From Anaerolineae bacterium (GTDB lineage Bacteria; Chloroflexota; Anaerolineae; Anaerolineales; E44-bin32), in the NCBI GenBank assembly GCA_030605795.1, contig JAUWHR010000014.1, positions 1-64,000 on the forward strand: a stretch of DNA of 64,000 nt. Direction: 5' to 3'. Of the stretch, positions 28,447-39,495 are shown in pieces; the first letter of the stretch is position 1, and every line of letters starts with the position of its first letter. The notes under the pieces were generated by a model that worked only from the letters and a program-made list of their open reading frames with translations, was not told the origin of the DNA and ran no database searches. The translations under genes were made by a program, and so were the position numbers.

Positions 28447-29748
28447 ATGTCGGTTAAGCACCCTACCTCACCGGAGACGCGCCGGTGCTCATTCTGCAAT
28501 CGGGATGAAGGCGAGGTCCAGCGCCTGATCGCTGGACCCGAAGGCGTTTTCATCTGCAATGAGTGTGTCGACCTTTGTCGGGACATCCTCGAAGGTGAAA
28601 CTCCATGGCCTGCTACTGCAGGAACTCCCTCCGACCGGCCACCACTACCCCCCCAAGAGATTTACGGCCGATTGGATGAGTACGTTGTCGGTCAGGATAA
28701 TGCTAAACGCGTGCTTTCCGTTGCCGTTTACAATCACTATAAACGGATCGCACACCGGGGCCGCACGGATGTTGAGTTGGAGAAGGCTAATATCCTTCTC
28801 ATGGGCCCCACCGGCTGTGGCAAGACCTTGCTTGCCCAGACCTTAGCAAAGAGTCTCGATGTTCCCTTTTGCATCGCCGATGCGACCGCCTTAACCGAGG
28901 CCGGCTATGTGGGTGAGGACGTTGAGAACATCCTGCTACGATTACTGCAAGCTGCTGATTTTATTGTCCCGCGTGCCGAACGGGGGATTGTCTATATTGA
29001 TGAGATCGATAAGACCGCGCGCAAAACGGGCCACAATCCGAGCATCACCCGCGATGTTTCTGGTGAAGGCGTGCAGCAGGCTCTTCTGAAGATCATCGAA
29101 GGCGCCGTGGTTAATGTGCCCCCTCAGGGCGGTCGAAAGCACCCTCAACAGGAGTTTATCCAGGTCGACACTAAAGATATCCTCTTCATCTGCGGCGGCA
29201 CCTTCAATAGCTTGCCCGACATCATCGCCGAACGAATCGGTCGTCGAGGCAAACTGGGCTTCTCCGGCACGGTGGAAGACCGGGCAGTGAGCAGTGCGGA
29301 CGACAGTCTCTTGTTGCGCCTGGTCACCCCCGACGATTTGATGCGCTTTGGCATGATACCCGAACTCGTCGGACGACTGCCGATGGCGATTAGTGTGGAC
29401 CCCCTCGATTTTACCGCCCTGCGTACCATTCTCACCAGACCGCGTAATGCCCTAGTGCGCCAATACCAGCGCCTGTTCGAGATGGACAACGTCGAGCTCC
29501 ACTTTACCACTGAGGCTTTGGATTCGGCGGCTGAATTAGCGTTAGACCGAGAAACCGGTGCCCGTGGTCTGCGGGCCATCATTGAAACCACCCTGCTCGA
29601 CGTGATGTACGAGATCCCCTCACGCCCCGAGATCCATAAGGTTACAGTGGGCGAAGACGCGATTACTGGCACTGGTCGACCCCGGCTGCTCGACGCCCAA
29701 GGTAAGCAACTCCCCTTCGGAGACGAAATTCTGTCAGACGCTGCCTGA
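28447..29748 (+). CDS. clpX: ATP-dependent Clp protease ATP-binding subunit ClpX
   Basis: Zinc finger [63 protein letters not shown]. Confidence 0.97.
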   Translation: MSVKHPTSPETRRCSFCNRDEGEVQRLIAGPEGVFICNECVDLCRDILEGETPWPATAGTPSDRPPLPPQEIYGRLDEYVVGQDNAKRVLSVAVYNHYKRIAHRGRTDVELEKANILLMGPTGCGKTLLAQTLAKSLDVPFCIADATALTEAGYVGEDVENILLRLLQAADFIVPRAERGIVYIDEIDKTARKTGHNPSITRDVSGEGVQQALLKIIEGAVVNVPPQGGRKHPQQEFIQVDTKDILFICGGTFNSLPDIIAERIGRRGKLGFSGTVEDRAVSSADDSLLLRLVTPDDLMRFGMIPELVGRLPMAISVDPLDFTALRTILTRPRNALVRQYQRLFEMDNVELHFTTEALDSAAELALDRETGARGLRAIIETTLLDVMYEIPSRPEIHKVTVGEDAITGTGRPRLLDAQGKQLPFGDEILSDAA

Positions 29749-29994
29749 TCCCACCTTTGCCAGCCAAAGGATGGCTCGGTTGTATGAATAGCTTATCTTC
29801 TGATTTTATCTTGCCGCGTTATAGAGCTATCAAGAGAATCGCTGTCGTTATCTGCCCCCCGTTCACAGCACTGCCTTTCCCTAGAGCACCCAGGCCATAA
29901 AGTTCTAGGTGAAACCTATGTTCAGATCCCCTAGCCAAGGGCGGAAGTGAGCATTATCCTCTCACCCCACCCTAGGCCACGAGCTGGAGTATGT

Positions 29995-30798
29995 ATGGGT
30001 GAACTAAACCAAATACAGGCCATGATCATCGATCTTGACGGAGTCTTATGGCTCGGCGATACTCCTCTTCCAGGTGTTGTGGATCTATTTAACTTGCTCC
30101 ACCGAAAATCGATCCAATACATTTTAGCGACAAACAATGCCACCGCCGACCCCAATAGCGTATGCAACCGCTTAGCAACGTTAGGGGTTAATGTAGAGCC
30201 CGACAGGATCCTTACCTCCGGTCAGGCATCTGCCCAATTCCTCCAACTGCAATTGCCTCAGGGAGCTCTTGTATACACCATTGGCGAGTCAGCCCTTAGG
30301 ATAGCCCTAACCCAAGTGGGTTTTACTCTCACCGATGCTGCAGACGGCGCGCAGGCTGTCGTGGTTGGCCTTGATCGCCAGTTATCATGGAACACAATGT
30401 CTGAGGCTGCCCTGGCGATCCAAGCAGGCGCCATTTTCATAGGTACCAATCCTGATGTTTCCTTCCCCATGGAACGCGGTCAGGTGCCAGGCGTCGGCGC
30501 CACACTGGCCGCGCTGAAAGCGGCTACTGGAGTCCAGCCAACAATTGTCGGTAAGCCAGAACCACATCTCTACCTCCAAGCGCTGCAGCGCCTAGACACC
30601 GAACCCGAACGAGCCCTCATGCTTGGCGACCGTCTTGAAACGGACATCCTCGGTGGCCAACATGCTGGGATGGTGACCTGTCTCGTCCTGACCGGCATTA
30701 CCCAGCGCCAAGATCTGGTCGACTCCTCAATCCAACCTGATTATGTCTTCGAGGACTTGCCCCAGCTGTGCCGCGCGCTGGTAGGCGAAATGCCTTGA
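29995..30798 (+). CDS. HAD-superfamily (NagD/4-nitrophenylphosphatase-like) hydrolase
   Basis: AMIIDLDGVLWLGDTPLPG, TNNATADP, VGKPEPHLY, MLGDRLETDILGG. Confidence 0.88.
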   Translation: MGELNQIQAMIIDLDGVLWLGDTPLPGVVDLFNLLHRKSIQYILATNNATADPNSVCNRLATLGVNVEPDRILTSGQASAQFLQLQLPQGALVYTIGESALRIALTQVGFTLTDAADGAQAVVVGLDRQLSWNTMSEAALAIQAGAIFIGTNPDVSFPMERGQVPGVGATLAALKAATGVQPTIVGKPEPHLYLQALQRLDTEPERALMLGDRLETDILGGQHAGMVTCLVLTGITQRQDLVDSSIQPDYVFEDLPQLCRALVGEMP

Positions 30799-31859
30799 AC
30801 AAGCGTCCATTATTCTACGACCTGACCCCCGAGGACCTCACACAACGCATGTTGACCTGGGGTGAACCGGCTTACCGGGGTCGTCAACTTTGGCGCGGCG
30901 TCTACCGGCAATTAGCTGGGGGGCCAGAAGCGATAACTAACCTGCCACACAATCTTCAACACCGCCTTTCCGAAGCCTTTTCCTTCTGTTCTATGAAAGT
31001 TAAAACAACGGTGCGTTCGACCGATAACAACACCCAAAAGGTTCTTCTCGGTCTCACCGACGGTCAATCGATCGAGGTGGTTCTTATGCGCTATGAACGA
31101 CGCCGAACAGTCTGCATCTCCACCCAGGTCGGATGCGCGCTGGGCTGCGTCTTCTGCGCCACCGGTCAAATGGGCTTCGTGCGCGATCTCACCGCTGGGG
31201 AGATCGTTGAACAGGTTATATACTTCGCACGAAAACTTGCCCGGAACGGAGAGCGCCTGACCAACATTGTTGTCATGGGTATGGGCGAGCCGTTCCTCAA
31301 CTACCAGGCAACTATCCAGGCGATCGACACGCTCAATAATCCTGATGGGTTCAACTTCGGGGCTCGACGATTCACAATCTCTACTATCGGCCTGACGCCG
31401 ATGATCGAACGCTTCACTCAAGAGCGACGGCAAGTTAACCTCGCTGTTTCTCTCCACGCCGCTACAGACGAGTTACGCCAACAGTTGCTGCCGATCAACC
31501 GCCGCTATCCATTAGAAAGCCTCATCCCTGCTTGCCGTAATTATGTCGAGCAAACCGGCCGTCGGATAACATTCGAATGGGCACTCATTCACCAAGTCAA
31601 CGATGGATTAGACCAAGCGGAGGCGCTGGCAGACCTGATCCAAGGTTTAAACTGTCATATCAACATAATCCCCCTCAACCCAACCAATGGCTACGCAGGT
31701 GAAACCACACCCCAGCAACAAGTGAAAACCTTTTACCACTACCTCACCGGCCGAAAGATCCATTGCACGATTCGGATGCGGCGGGGGATTAGTATTAACG
31801 CAGGCTGTGGCCAGCTGGTGACCGAACGAAAGGCTGATACTAAACCAAGTATCGTTTAG
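30795..31859 (+). CDS. rlmN: 23S rRNA (adenine2503-C2)-methyltransferase
   Basis: Radical SAM CALGCVFCATGQ; VVMGMGEP; GRRITFEWALIHQVND; probable TTG start overlapping the preceding stop. Confidence 0.95.
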   Translation: MNKRPLFYDLTPEDLTQRMLTWGEPAYRGRQLWRGVYRQLAGGPEAITNLPHNLQHRLSEAFSFCSMKVKTTVRSTDNNTQKVLLGLTDGQSIEVVLMRYERRRTVCISTQVGCALGCVFCATGQMGFVRDLTAGEIVEQVIYFARKLARNGERLTNIVVMGMGEPFLNYQATIQAIDTLNNPDGFNFGARRFTISTIGLTPMIERFTQERRQVNLAVSLHAATDELRQQLLPINRRYPLESLIPACRNYVEQTGRRITFEWALIHQVNDGLDQAEALADLIQGLNCHINIIPLNPTNGYAGETTPQQQVKTFYHYLTGRKIHCTIRMRRGISINAGCGQLVTERKADTKPSIV

Positions 31860-32081
31860 CACCGAGCCTGATCGATTCCCCTCTAATCTACTATTAGGTG
31901 AAGTTGGGTAAAGAGTATCAGATCCGCCTGTCCCTAGAACTGAGTTACGATCCAGTTCCTGATAGCGGTGCGTTTCAAGTGCGCCTGCTTTTTTTATTTC
32001 ATGAGCCATTTGAACGTCGTACTGGCAACCATCAAACCCTTTACCTTGTCAATTACCCCCTGGAAAGGTATCATTGCCAAG

Positions 32082-32759
32082 ATGATAAAAGAATACATTC
32101 TTGCTCCATCGATTCTGATGGCAGACCTCACATGCTTAAGCGAGATGATCCAAGAAGTAGAAGCTGCGGGAGCCGATTGGATTCACATCGATGTTATGGA
32201 TGGGCATTTCGTCCCTAATATCACCATGGGGCCTGTGTTGGTAAAAGTTTTTCGGCAGGTCACCAAGCTCCCGTTAGACGTCCAGCTGATGATTGAGAAG
32301 CCGGAAAGGTACCTCCAGGCATTTGCCGATGCTGGTGCTGACTCACTTACCGTCCACGTCGAGGCCTCCACTCATCTACACTCCACTCTTCATATGATCG
32401 GTGAACTCGGTTTGCGTGCAGGGGTTGCTCTGAATCCTGGAACACCGGTTGAAGCCATTACGGAGGTTTTATCGCTGGTGGATTTGGTTCTTGTGATGAC
32501 GGTCAATCCTGGCTTCGCCGGGCAAACCTTTATTCACTCCACCCTGGGCAAAATACGCCGGGTACGCGCACTATTAGATGAGTTGGATCTGGGAGCCAGG
32601 ATTCAGGTCGACGGAGGGATAACGGCGAAGACGGCACCACTGGCAGCAGCCGAAGGCGCAGATGTGTTCGTTGCCTCAAAGGCCATATTCAACCATCCGG
32701 AAGGGATAAGTGGCGGGATAGCTGCTCTCAGGATTTCACTCTCAACCACGCCTGAATAA
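32082..32759 (+). CDS. rpe: ribulose-phosphate 3-epimerase
   Basis: ILAPSILMADLTCL, WIHIDVMDGHFVPNITMGP, VMTVNPGFAGQTFI, QVDGGI. Confidence 0.95.
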   Translation: MIKEYILAPSILMADLTCLSEMIQEVEAAGADWIHIDVMDGHFVPNITMGPVLVKVFRQVTKLPLDVQLMIEKPERYLQAFADAGADSLTVHVEASTHLHSTLHMIGELGLRAGVALNPGTPVEAITEVLSLVDLVLVMTVNPGFAGQTFIHSTLGKIRRVRALLDELDLGARIQVDGGITAKTAPLAAAEGADVFVASKAIFNHPEGISGGIAALRISLSTTPE

Positions 32760-32826
32760 TTCGCCGAATGGCCGCCGAGGCGGCGGCCATTTATGGTGTT
32801 AATACAAATAGGAGATAAAACCAGTG

Positions 32827-33006
32827 CTATACGCGTGTCAGCCGTTTAATACATTTAGTGCAGAGTGTCTTCTGGACCAAACGGCCATGTTCCATAACCC
32901 GTACTTTCTGAAGGTTGGGTCGAAATTTGCGCTTGGTCGCATTCATCGAGAAACTTCGTCTATGTCCGAACGAAGTCGTCTTACCACAATTCTCACACCT
33001 AGCCAT
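32827..33006 (-). CDS. rpmB: 50S ribosomal protein L28
   Basis: Manual translation: MARCENCGKTTSFGHRRSFSMNATKRKFRPNLQKVRVMEHGRLVQKTLCTKCIKRLTRV* (59 aa); absent from ORF track (shortest listed ORF is 60 aa); canonical rpmB-asp23-dak2 neighbourhood. Confidence 0.95.
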   Translation of the reverse strand: MARCENCGKTTSFGHRRSFSMNATKRKFRPNLQKVRVMEHGRLVQKTLCTKCIKRLTRV

Positions 33007-33119
33007 CGGGCGATAATCCTTTCCAGGAAGTAATTAATTTCATTATTCAGATGGAATCTTACCACATGTCAGAAAGCTCATCAAACCTACTCGGAAAACG
33101 TTTTTAAAGGCAAATATAA

Positions 33120-33476
33120 ATGACTGACGAGATTACATCAATTGGTCGCATCACAATCTCACCTCGGGCGATTTCCACCATCGCATGTCAGGCAGCGATG
33201 CAATCCTACGGGGTTGTTGGTATGACCAGTAAGAATTTGGCCGATGGCATTGTCCATGTATTTGCCCGTGATCCTCGGCATGGTGTGCAGATCAATTCCC
33301 TTGGTGATCAAATCGCAATCGACCTGTTTGTCATCATCGAATATGGCACCCGCATCTCATCTGTGGCTGCCAGTGTTGCCAATTCGGTGCGCTACCAGGT
33401 CGAGCGAGCGATTGGTCTACCTGTGGCTGCGGTGAATGTACATGTACAAGACTTGCGGGTTAGCGATATCGATTGA
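33120..33476 (+). CDS. Asp23/Gls24 family envelope stress response protein
   Basis: GRITISPRAISTIACQAAMQSYGVVGM...VNVHVQDLRV; precedes DAK2-domain gene. Confidence 0.88.
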   Translation: MTDEITSIGRITISPRAISTIACQAAMQSYGVVGMTSKNLADGIVHVFARDPRHGVQINSLGDQIAIDLFVIIEYGTRISSVAASVANSVRYQVERAIGLPVAAVNVHVQDLRVSDID

Positions 33477-35191
33477 AAGATAATAGGCTATCAGGTATGG
33501 ACGAGGCACGAATCCAATCCGAAGGCGAGATGCGCCAACGATTAATCGAAAGGTACCGCGAGATCGATGGTCGAACGCTGCGTCGAGTCGCCGGCGCTGG
33601 TTTGAGTTGGTTAAGAACCAATCAGCAGTTGGTCAATTCGCTCAACGTATTTCCAGTTCCCGACGGTGATACTGGGACCAACATGGTGCTGACAATGCAA
33701 GCAGCCATAGACGAGATCGCTCCTTTAGGGGAACGCTCAATCAGCCAAGTCGCCCAAGCCATCGCCCACGGCACCTTGATGGGTGCTCGAGGGAACTCGG
33801 GCGTGATCCTGTCACAAATCTGGCGCGGCTTTGCTCGCGCGCTAGATGGACATGAGACGATGGACGCTGAAACCCTGGCAATTGCCCTGGATGAAGCTCG
33901 GGAAACAGCCTATAAAGGTGTGGTCCGGCCGGTGGAAGGCACCATCCTGACCGTCTCAAAAGATATCGCTCTAGCCGCGGAAGAGGCGGTCCGCGACGGC
34001 GTCCAATCTACCTTTGAAATGCTTGAGCGCATCGTGGAAGCGGCGGAAAAGTCTGTCCAACGAACTCCTGACCTTCTTCCAGTACTCAAAGAAGCGGGAG
34101 TGGTGGATAGTGGCGGCAAAGGCTTATTATTATTGTTCGAAGGTATTTTGCGAGCTATCTATCGCCTTCCCTTAGATCAGCCACTGACGGCTGTCCAACC
34201 GCTCAGCGCCCTTGTTCTGGACCGCGCTTCCGAGGCAATCGAACCCGGCCAGGATTGGGAGGTTATCGTCGATTTCCGGCCCCATACACCGCTTGATGTG
34301 ACCGACTTCTATCAACGCCTAGATGAGATGGGAACTTCCATCCAAGTTGGCGAAGGAGACGGGATGTACCGGATGCACATCCACGTTCCCGACGAAGTAA
34401 GGTTTGAGCCCATTGAATATATTGATCAGCTTGGGACAGTTACCAACGTCTCCCTCGAAAACCTGATGGTGCAAATGGCAGATAAGGCCAGTCAAGCAGA
34501 CATGCAGAGCATACTCCTGGAAACCGTCGAACCGGGCCAGATCGCCATTATTACGGTTGCGCCTGGTCCCGGTATTGCGCGTGTTTTCGCAAGTCTGGGA
34601 GTTGCGGCGATCGTCGAGGGTGGCCAAACAATGAACCCGAGCACACAAGAGATTCTCGACGCCTTCGAGAACTTACCCACCAATAAAATCATTATCCTAC
34701 CCAATAACAAGAACGTCATTTTAGCCGCGGAGCAGGCCACCGAACTAACCGTTAAACAAGTGGCAGTTGTCCCCTCGATCTCTGTCCCTCAGGGCATCAG
34801 TGCGATGTTTGCCCTGAATCACGAAGGTGACTTCGATGAAACCGTAGCCGCCATGACCAACGCTCTCGACGACGTCCAGTACGCGGAACTAACCACCGCA
34901 ACCCGCTCGATCGATATTGATGGGGTATCGGTAAGCCAAGGGCAGGTGATCTGCATGCTGAATGGGCGCCTTGTCGCTGCCAGTGACAATCTAGAGGAAA
35001 TTCTACATGAAACGCTCCGGCAAGCGAACACAGATCAGACCGAATTATTCACTCTATACTATGGTGCTGGCCTCACCGCGATGCAGGCAAACCAATTAGC
35101 TGACAACATACGCCAAAATTGGCCGCAACAAGAGGTCGAGGTCGTCGAAGGCGGACAACCTCACTATCAATTAATCCTATCCATCGAGTAA
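33473..35191 (+). CDS. DAK2 domain / fatty acid kinase FakA-like (YloV) protein
   Basis: NVFPVPDGDTGTNMVLTMQAA, GARGNSGVILSQIWRGFA; C-terminal DegV-like domain. Confidence 0.9.
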   Translation: MKDNRLSGMDEARIQSEGEMRQRLIERYREIDGRTLRRVAGAGLSWLRTNQQLVNSLNVFPVPDGDTGTNMVLTMQAAIDEIAPLGERSISQVAQAIAHGTLMGARGNSGVILSQIWRGFARALDGHETMDAETLAIALDEARETAYKGVVRPVEGTILTVSKDIALAAEEAVRDGVQSTFEMLERIVEAAEKSVQRTPDLLPVLKEAGVVDSGGKGLLLLFEGILRAIYRLPLDQPLTAVQPLSALVLDRASEAIEPGQDWEVIVDFRPHTPLDVTDFYQRLDEMGTSIQVGEGDGMYRMHIHVPDEVRFEPIEYIDQLGTVTNVSLENLMVQMADKASQADMQSILLETVEPGQIAIITVAPGPGIARVFASLGVAAIVEGGQTMNPSTQEILDAFENLPTNKIIILPNNKNVILAAEQATELTVKQVAVVPSISVPQGISAMFALNHEGDFDETVAAMTNALDDVQYAELTTATRSIDIDGVSVSQGQVICMLNGRLVAASDNLEEILHETLRQANTDQTELFTLYYGAGLTAMQANQLADNIRQNWPQQEVEVVEGGQPHYQLILSIE

Positions 35192-35193
35192 TC

Positions 35194-36057
35194 ATGTCCC
35201 GGGTGCGAATTGTCACCGACAGCACAACCCGCTTCTCAACCCCCAGCTTTATCGAACACTATCTGGTTACCATCGCCCCAACGATAGTTCGCTGTGGGCC
35301 TGTAAGGATACAGGACGGTCCACAGGTGGATTTAGCGATGATGCATCGCCTACTTGAGGATTGCCAGACCAATCTCACGACCGAAGCACCAACTCAGGCG
35401 CAATTGGCGCAAATTTATGCTCAGCTCCAATCGAGCGCTGATCAGATTCTCTCTATCCACACCTCCGCCGGGTTGAGCGACGCGGTCGCCAATGCGCATG
35501 CTGCCAGTCAACAATTCCTCGGTCGATTAGACATCCAGGTGATCGACTCTCAGTCGGCGTCGATCGGGCTCGGATTGCTTGTCCAGGCTGCTGCTGAGGC
35601 AGCCTCACGCGGCGAAGAGTTCGATACCCTGGTCCACATTGTTCGCGGGATGATCCCCCGCCTTTATATGATTTTTTTCCTCAGCGACCTGTATTACCTG
35701 GTCCGATACGGTCTAATCAGCCGCTCGCAAGCCATATTAGGCAACATGCTGGGGATCGTTTCCTTTCTGACTATGGAAGAAGGGCGGATGATCCCGATGG
35801 AAAAGGTTCGTTCAAGATCGCGAGCAATTGATAAACTGATTGAATTTGTATGCGAATTTTCCGATGTTGAGCACCTGGCGATCCTACAGGCTAATTCCCG
35901 CCCGAGCCAGGAGAGCATGTCGATAAAAGATCGATTGCGGGTGTACCACCCGAGCACCCCCATTACGACCGTCAGCTATGGCCCCACCATCTCAACCATA
36001 GTTGGACTTGACAGCTTGGGGGTCGTTGTCTTGGAAGCAGAAAGGAGTACCCCTTGA
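35194..36057 (+). CDS. DegV family protein
   Basis: MSRVRIVTDSTTRF...ILSIHTSAGLSDAVANAHAA...IQVIDSQSASIGLGLLVQAAAE. Confidence 0.85.
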   Translation: MSRVRIVTDSTTRFSTPSFIEHYLVTIAPTIVRCGPVRIQDGPQVDLAMMHRLLEDCQTNLTTEAPTQAQLAQIYAQLQSSADQILSIHTSAGLSDAVANAHAASQQFLGRLDIQVIDSQSASIGLGLLVQAAAEAASRGEEFDTLVHIVRGMIPRLYMIFFLSDLYYLVRYGLISRSQAILGNMLGIVSFLTMEEGRMIPMEKVRSRSRAIDKLIEFVCEFSDVEHLAILQANSRPSQESMSIKDRLRVYHPSTPITTVSYGPTISTIVGLDSLGVVVLEAERSTP

Positions 36058-36899
36058 TGGTACTTAAACGTTCCGTCGCCGTCGTCACCGACAGCATCGC
36101 CGACATTCCGCCCGAGGAGGCGGAAGCCTTACACATCACTGTTGTGCCAGCACTGGTCACGGTCGAGGGGGTATCATACCTGGATGGGGAAGAGCTCTCG
36201 CGGGATGAATTTTATCACCGGATGCCGTCCCTATCGGAACCAGCAACCACCGCTGCTCCATCCCCGTTAGCCTTCGAAAATGTATATCGGCGGTTATTAA
36301 GCTCAGGTGTCGAACGGATTCTTTCCATCCATGTTGCCGCTAACTTAAGCGGAATGCTCAACACCGTCCACCAGGCAGCCCAGGCTTTCGGCGATCGTAT
36401 TTATTTATTCGATAGTAAACAGCTTTCATTGGGCCAAGGCTTCCAGGTGATGGAAGCCGCAGCTGCCGCGCTTAAGGGCATGCCCTTCGAATCCGTGCTC
36501 GAAACCACCCACTTCGCTCGTAGGAAAGTACATTTTGTCGCTATGATCAACACCCTTGAATACCTGAAACGCAGCGGACGTATAGGTTGGCTGAGTGCAG
36601 GTATGGGTAATTTACTGCACCTTAAGCTCCTGGTCAGGGTCGTCGATGGGGTTATTGAACGGCTGGGGATTACCCGAACCCGGAGCAAAGCCATCAGCCA
36701 ACTTCTATCTCTAACCAATTCCTGGGGACCGCTAAAGCGACTGGCTGTCCTTCACTCAGCCGCCCCTGAAGAAGCAGCGAATGTGGCTGATAAAATCCGC
36801 CACCAGTCCTCATCTCCGCCGTTGGTTGTGGGTATCACTACGGCGCTCGGTGTCCATGTCGGACCCAACGCCATCGGCCTGGTGGGGTTGAGCAAGTAG
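36054..36899 (+). CDS. DegV family protein
   Basis: VAVVTDSIADIPPEEAEALHITVVPALVTVEGVSYLDGEELSRDEFY...ILSIHVAANLSGMLNTVHQAA. Confidence 0.92.
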   Translation: MMVLKRSVAVVTDSIADIPPEEAEALHITVVPALVTVEGVSYLDGEELSRDEFYHRMPSLSEPATTAAPSPLAFENVYRRLLSSGVERILSIHVAANLSGMLNTVHQAAQAFGDRIYLFDSKQLSLGQGFQVMEAAAAALKGMPFESVLETTHFARRKVHFVAMINTLEYLKRSGRIGWLSAGMGNLLHLKLLVRVVDGVIERLGITRTRSKAISQLLSLTNSWGPLKRLAVLHSAAPEEAANVADKIRHQSSSPPLVVGITTALGVHVGPNAIGLVGLSK

Positions 36900-36939
36900 C
36901 CTCTGGCACATTTCCGCCTTCCCTTTTATAGTTAACCTT

Positions 36940-39495
36940 ATGAACCCAGCCCTGAAAAAGTTGACCAAGTACCTGCGCCTGGAGGCCGATCGCGGTTATG
37001 ACAATCGTGCCGTGGTGGGTGGACTCCAACGTATGCTCGATCCATGGGAAGCGGAAGCACGCAAAACCGACCTACCAGAGAAGATCATTGAAGTTGTAAT
37101 TACCCACCTACAAGATTACTCTCATCTCACTCCAAACTCACGCCAAGAGACGCTGAAGGACTTGTGGAGCAGTTTGGGAGCCGAACTCCCAAACCTTTCA
37201 ATACATGATGCCCCTGCGCTAGTGAAGCCAAACGCACTAACCAAGGAAATTGCTGAATCAAAAGATCGAGCATCCTCTACTTTGGTCGCTGCCGAGGCTC
37301 AACCAATTAGTGAAACAACTGGAATAGAAGCTCAGAAACCACCCAGCCAACTACCCTCAACCCACCTTCCCCAGCCCGAGACGATCCGAGCACCAAAGAG
37401 TGATCAACTGGCTGAGCCTAAAGAACCACCAGCCGCCTTGGAAGCGCCACTGACCACCATTGCCGGGATCGGCCCAAAATCAGCTAAGACTCTGCGCAAG
37501 CTTAACCTTGAAACGCTGGGCGATCTCTTGTGGCACCTTCCTCGCCGGTATGACGACTACTCCCAGCTAAAAACCATCAACCGGCTTTGGTACGGCGAGG
37601 AAGTCACTGTGATCGGCACAGTAGAGGATGTTCAGGTCCGTACTGTTCGCAGCGGCCGGATGAAACTGGTCGAGGCGGTCATCAGCGATGGTACCGGGGC
37701 TCTTCGTGTTACCTGGTTCAACCAACCCTGGATCAATGATCGACTCCGCCCTGGTCGGCCCATAGTTCTCTCCGGCAAGGTGGACCAATACCTGGGTCGG
37801 CTAACAATGAACAACCCCGAATGGGAGGCGCTCGAACGTAAGCAATTGCACACTAACCGCATCGTCCCCGTTTACCCACTCACCTCTGGTGTGACCTCGA
37901 AATGGCTACGACGTGTGATCCATTCCGTAGTCACCCGACTGGCACCCCGGGTTCCTGATCCGCTGCCGAAATCTGTACAGGACTCAGCGGATCTGTTACC
38001 GCTGAACATCGCCTTACAGCAGATCCATTTTCCAGACAACTGGGAACGCCTCCGCTTGGCGCAGCATCGCTTAGCCTTTGACGAGATGTTCCTGCTTCAA
38101 CTCGGCGTCTTGCGCCAGAAGAGCGAGTGGGGGCAACTGAGTTGTCCGTCATTGACAATCGATGATACATGGATCACCCACTTCACCGAATCTCTTCCCT
38201 ACGAACTCACTAATTCTCAGCAGGCTGCTTTCAGAGATGTTCGTGAGGATCTAGCTGCTCCACATCCAATGAACCGCCTATTGCAGGGAGACGTGGGTTC
38301 TGGTAAAACGGTTATCGCGGCTGCGGCCATTGGTCTAGCAGCCGCCAACAACGCGCAATCAGCCGTCATGGCTCCAACCAGCATTCTGGCGGAGCAGCAC
38401 TACCAAACAATGTTGGATCTCTTGCCTCCCGCGACCGGTATCCCTGCAGAAGCGATCCAACTGCTGATAGGAGCAACGCCTGAAGCGGAGAAACAAGTGA
38501 TCCGTGAGGGATTGGCAAACGGGCGGATCCAAGTCGTCTTGGGAACACATGCCCTGCTGGAGGATCCGATAACCTTCGTTAACTTGGGCTTTGTGGTTAT
38601 CGACGAACAGCACCGTTTTGGTGTCGAACAGCGAGCTACATTACGCAACAAAGGCAAGAACCCTAACCTACTAGTCATGACCGCCACCCCCATTCCCCGC
38701 TCTTTGGCACTTACGATCTACGGCGATCTAGATCTCACCGTGATAGATGAGATGCCTCCTGGTCGTATACCGATCGAAACGCGTGTGTTACGACCCATCG
38801 AGAGATCACGAGCCCACAGCTTCATCACCGGCCAATTGGAGGCTGGTCACCAGGCTTTCATCATCTATCCCCTTGTGGAGGGCTCCGAGAAGATCCAGGC
38901 CAAGGCTGCAGTTGACGAACACCAACACCTACAGGAGAAAGTGTTCGTAGGCTATAAAGTGGGACTGTTGCACGGTCGTATGCGTCCAGATGAAAAAGAG
39001 ACCACCATGGCAAGTTTCAGAGCCGGTGAGTATGAGGTAATTGTCTCCACCTCAGTACTTGAGGTTGGGGTTGATATCCCCAATGCTACTGTGATGCTGA
39101 TTGAAGGCGCTAACCGCTTTGGCCTAACCCAGCTCCATCAGTTTCGAGGTCGTGTAGGACGCGGGGAGCACAAATCGTATTGCTTACTAATTCCTGATAG
39201 TGAGGATGAAGCTGACAACCAGCGTCTATCCGCTATGGAATCGACTAATGACGGTTTTGAATTAGCCGAACTTGATCTAAGTCAACGTGGGCCAGGTGAT
39301 TTCCTAGGAACGCGCCAGTCGGGCTTTGCTGAGTTACGAACTGCTCGACTAACAGACATCCATCTGATCGAGAAAGCCCGTCGAGAAGCAGTCCGCTTTT
39401 TTAACGCGGATCCTACATTGACCCAGTCGGAACACGCTCTGTTATCAAAGGAGATGAGCCGATTCTGGACAATCGGAAAAGGAGAGATCAGCTGA
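36940..39495 (+). CDS. recG: ATP-dependent DNA helicase RecG
   Basis: Wedge/OB domain; LLQGDVGSGKTVIAAAA, DEQHRFGVEQR, MTATPIPRSLALTIYGDLD, RGRVGRG. Confidence 0.96.
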   Translation: MNPALKKLTKYLRLEADRGYDNRAVVGGLQRMLDPWEAEARKTDLPEKIIEVVITHLQDYSHLTPNSRQETLKDLWSSLGAELPNLSIHDAPALVKPNALTKEIAESKDRASSTLVAAEAQPISETTGIEAQKPPSQLPSTHLPQPETIRAPKSDQLAEPKEPPAALEAPLTTIAGIGPKSAKTLRKLNLETLGDLLWHLPRRYDDYSQLKTINRLWYGEEVTVIGTVEDVQVRTVRSGRMKLVEAVISDGTGALRVTWFNQPWINDRLRPGRPIVLSGKVDQYLGRLTMNNPEWEALERKQLHTNRIVPVYPLTSGVTSKWLRRVIHSVVTRLAPRVPDPLPKSVQDSADLLPLNIALQQIHFPDNWERLRLAQHRLAFDEMFLLQLGVLRQKSEWGQLSCPSLTIDDTWITHFTESLPYELTNSQQAAFRDVREDLAAPHPMNRLLQGDVGSGKTVIAAAAIGLAAANNAQSAVMAPTSILAEQHYQTMLDLLPPATGIPAEAIQLLIGATPEAEKQVIREGLANGRIQVVLGTHALLEDPITFVNLGFVVIDEQHRFGVEQRATLRNKGKNPNLLVMTATPIPRSLALTIYGDLDLTVIDEMPPGRIPIETRVLRPIERSRAHSFITGQLEAGHQAFIIYPLVEGSEKIQAKAAVDEHQHLQEKVFVGYKVGLLHGRMRPDEKETTMASFRAGEYEVIVSTSVLEVGVDIPNATVMLIEGANRFGLTQLHQFRGRVGRGEHKSYCLLIPDSEDEADNQRLSAMESTNDGFELAELDLSQRGPGDFLGTRQSGFAELRTARLTDIHLIEKARREAVRFFNADPTLTQSEHALLSKEMSRFWTIGKGEIS

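Noticed and set aside
32824-33033. Plus-strand 69-aa ORF
   Set aside because: Antisense to the clear rpmB gene; no family resemblance.
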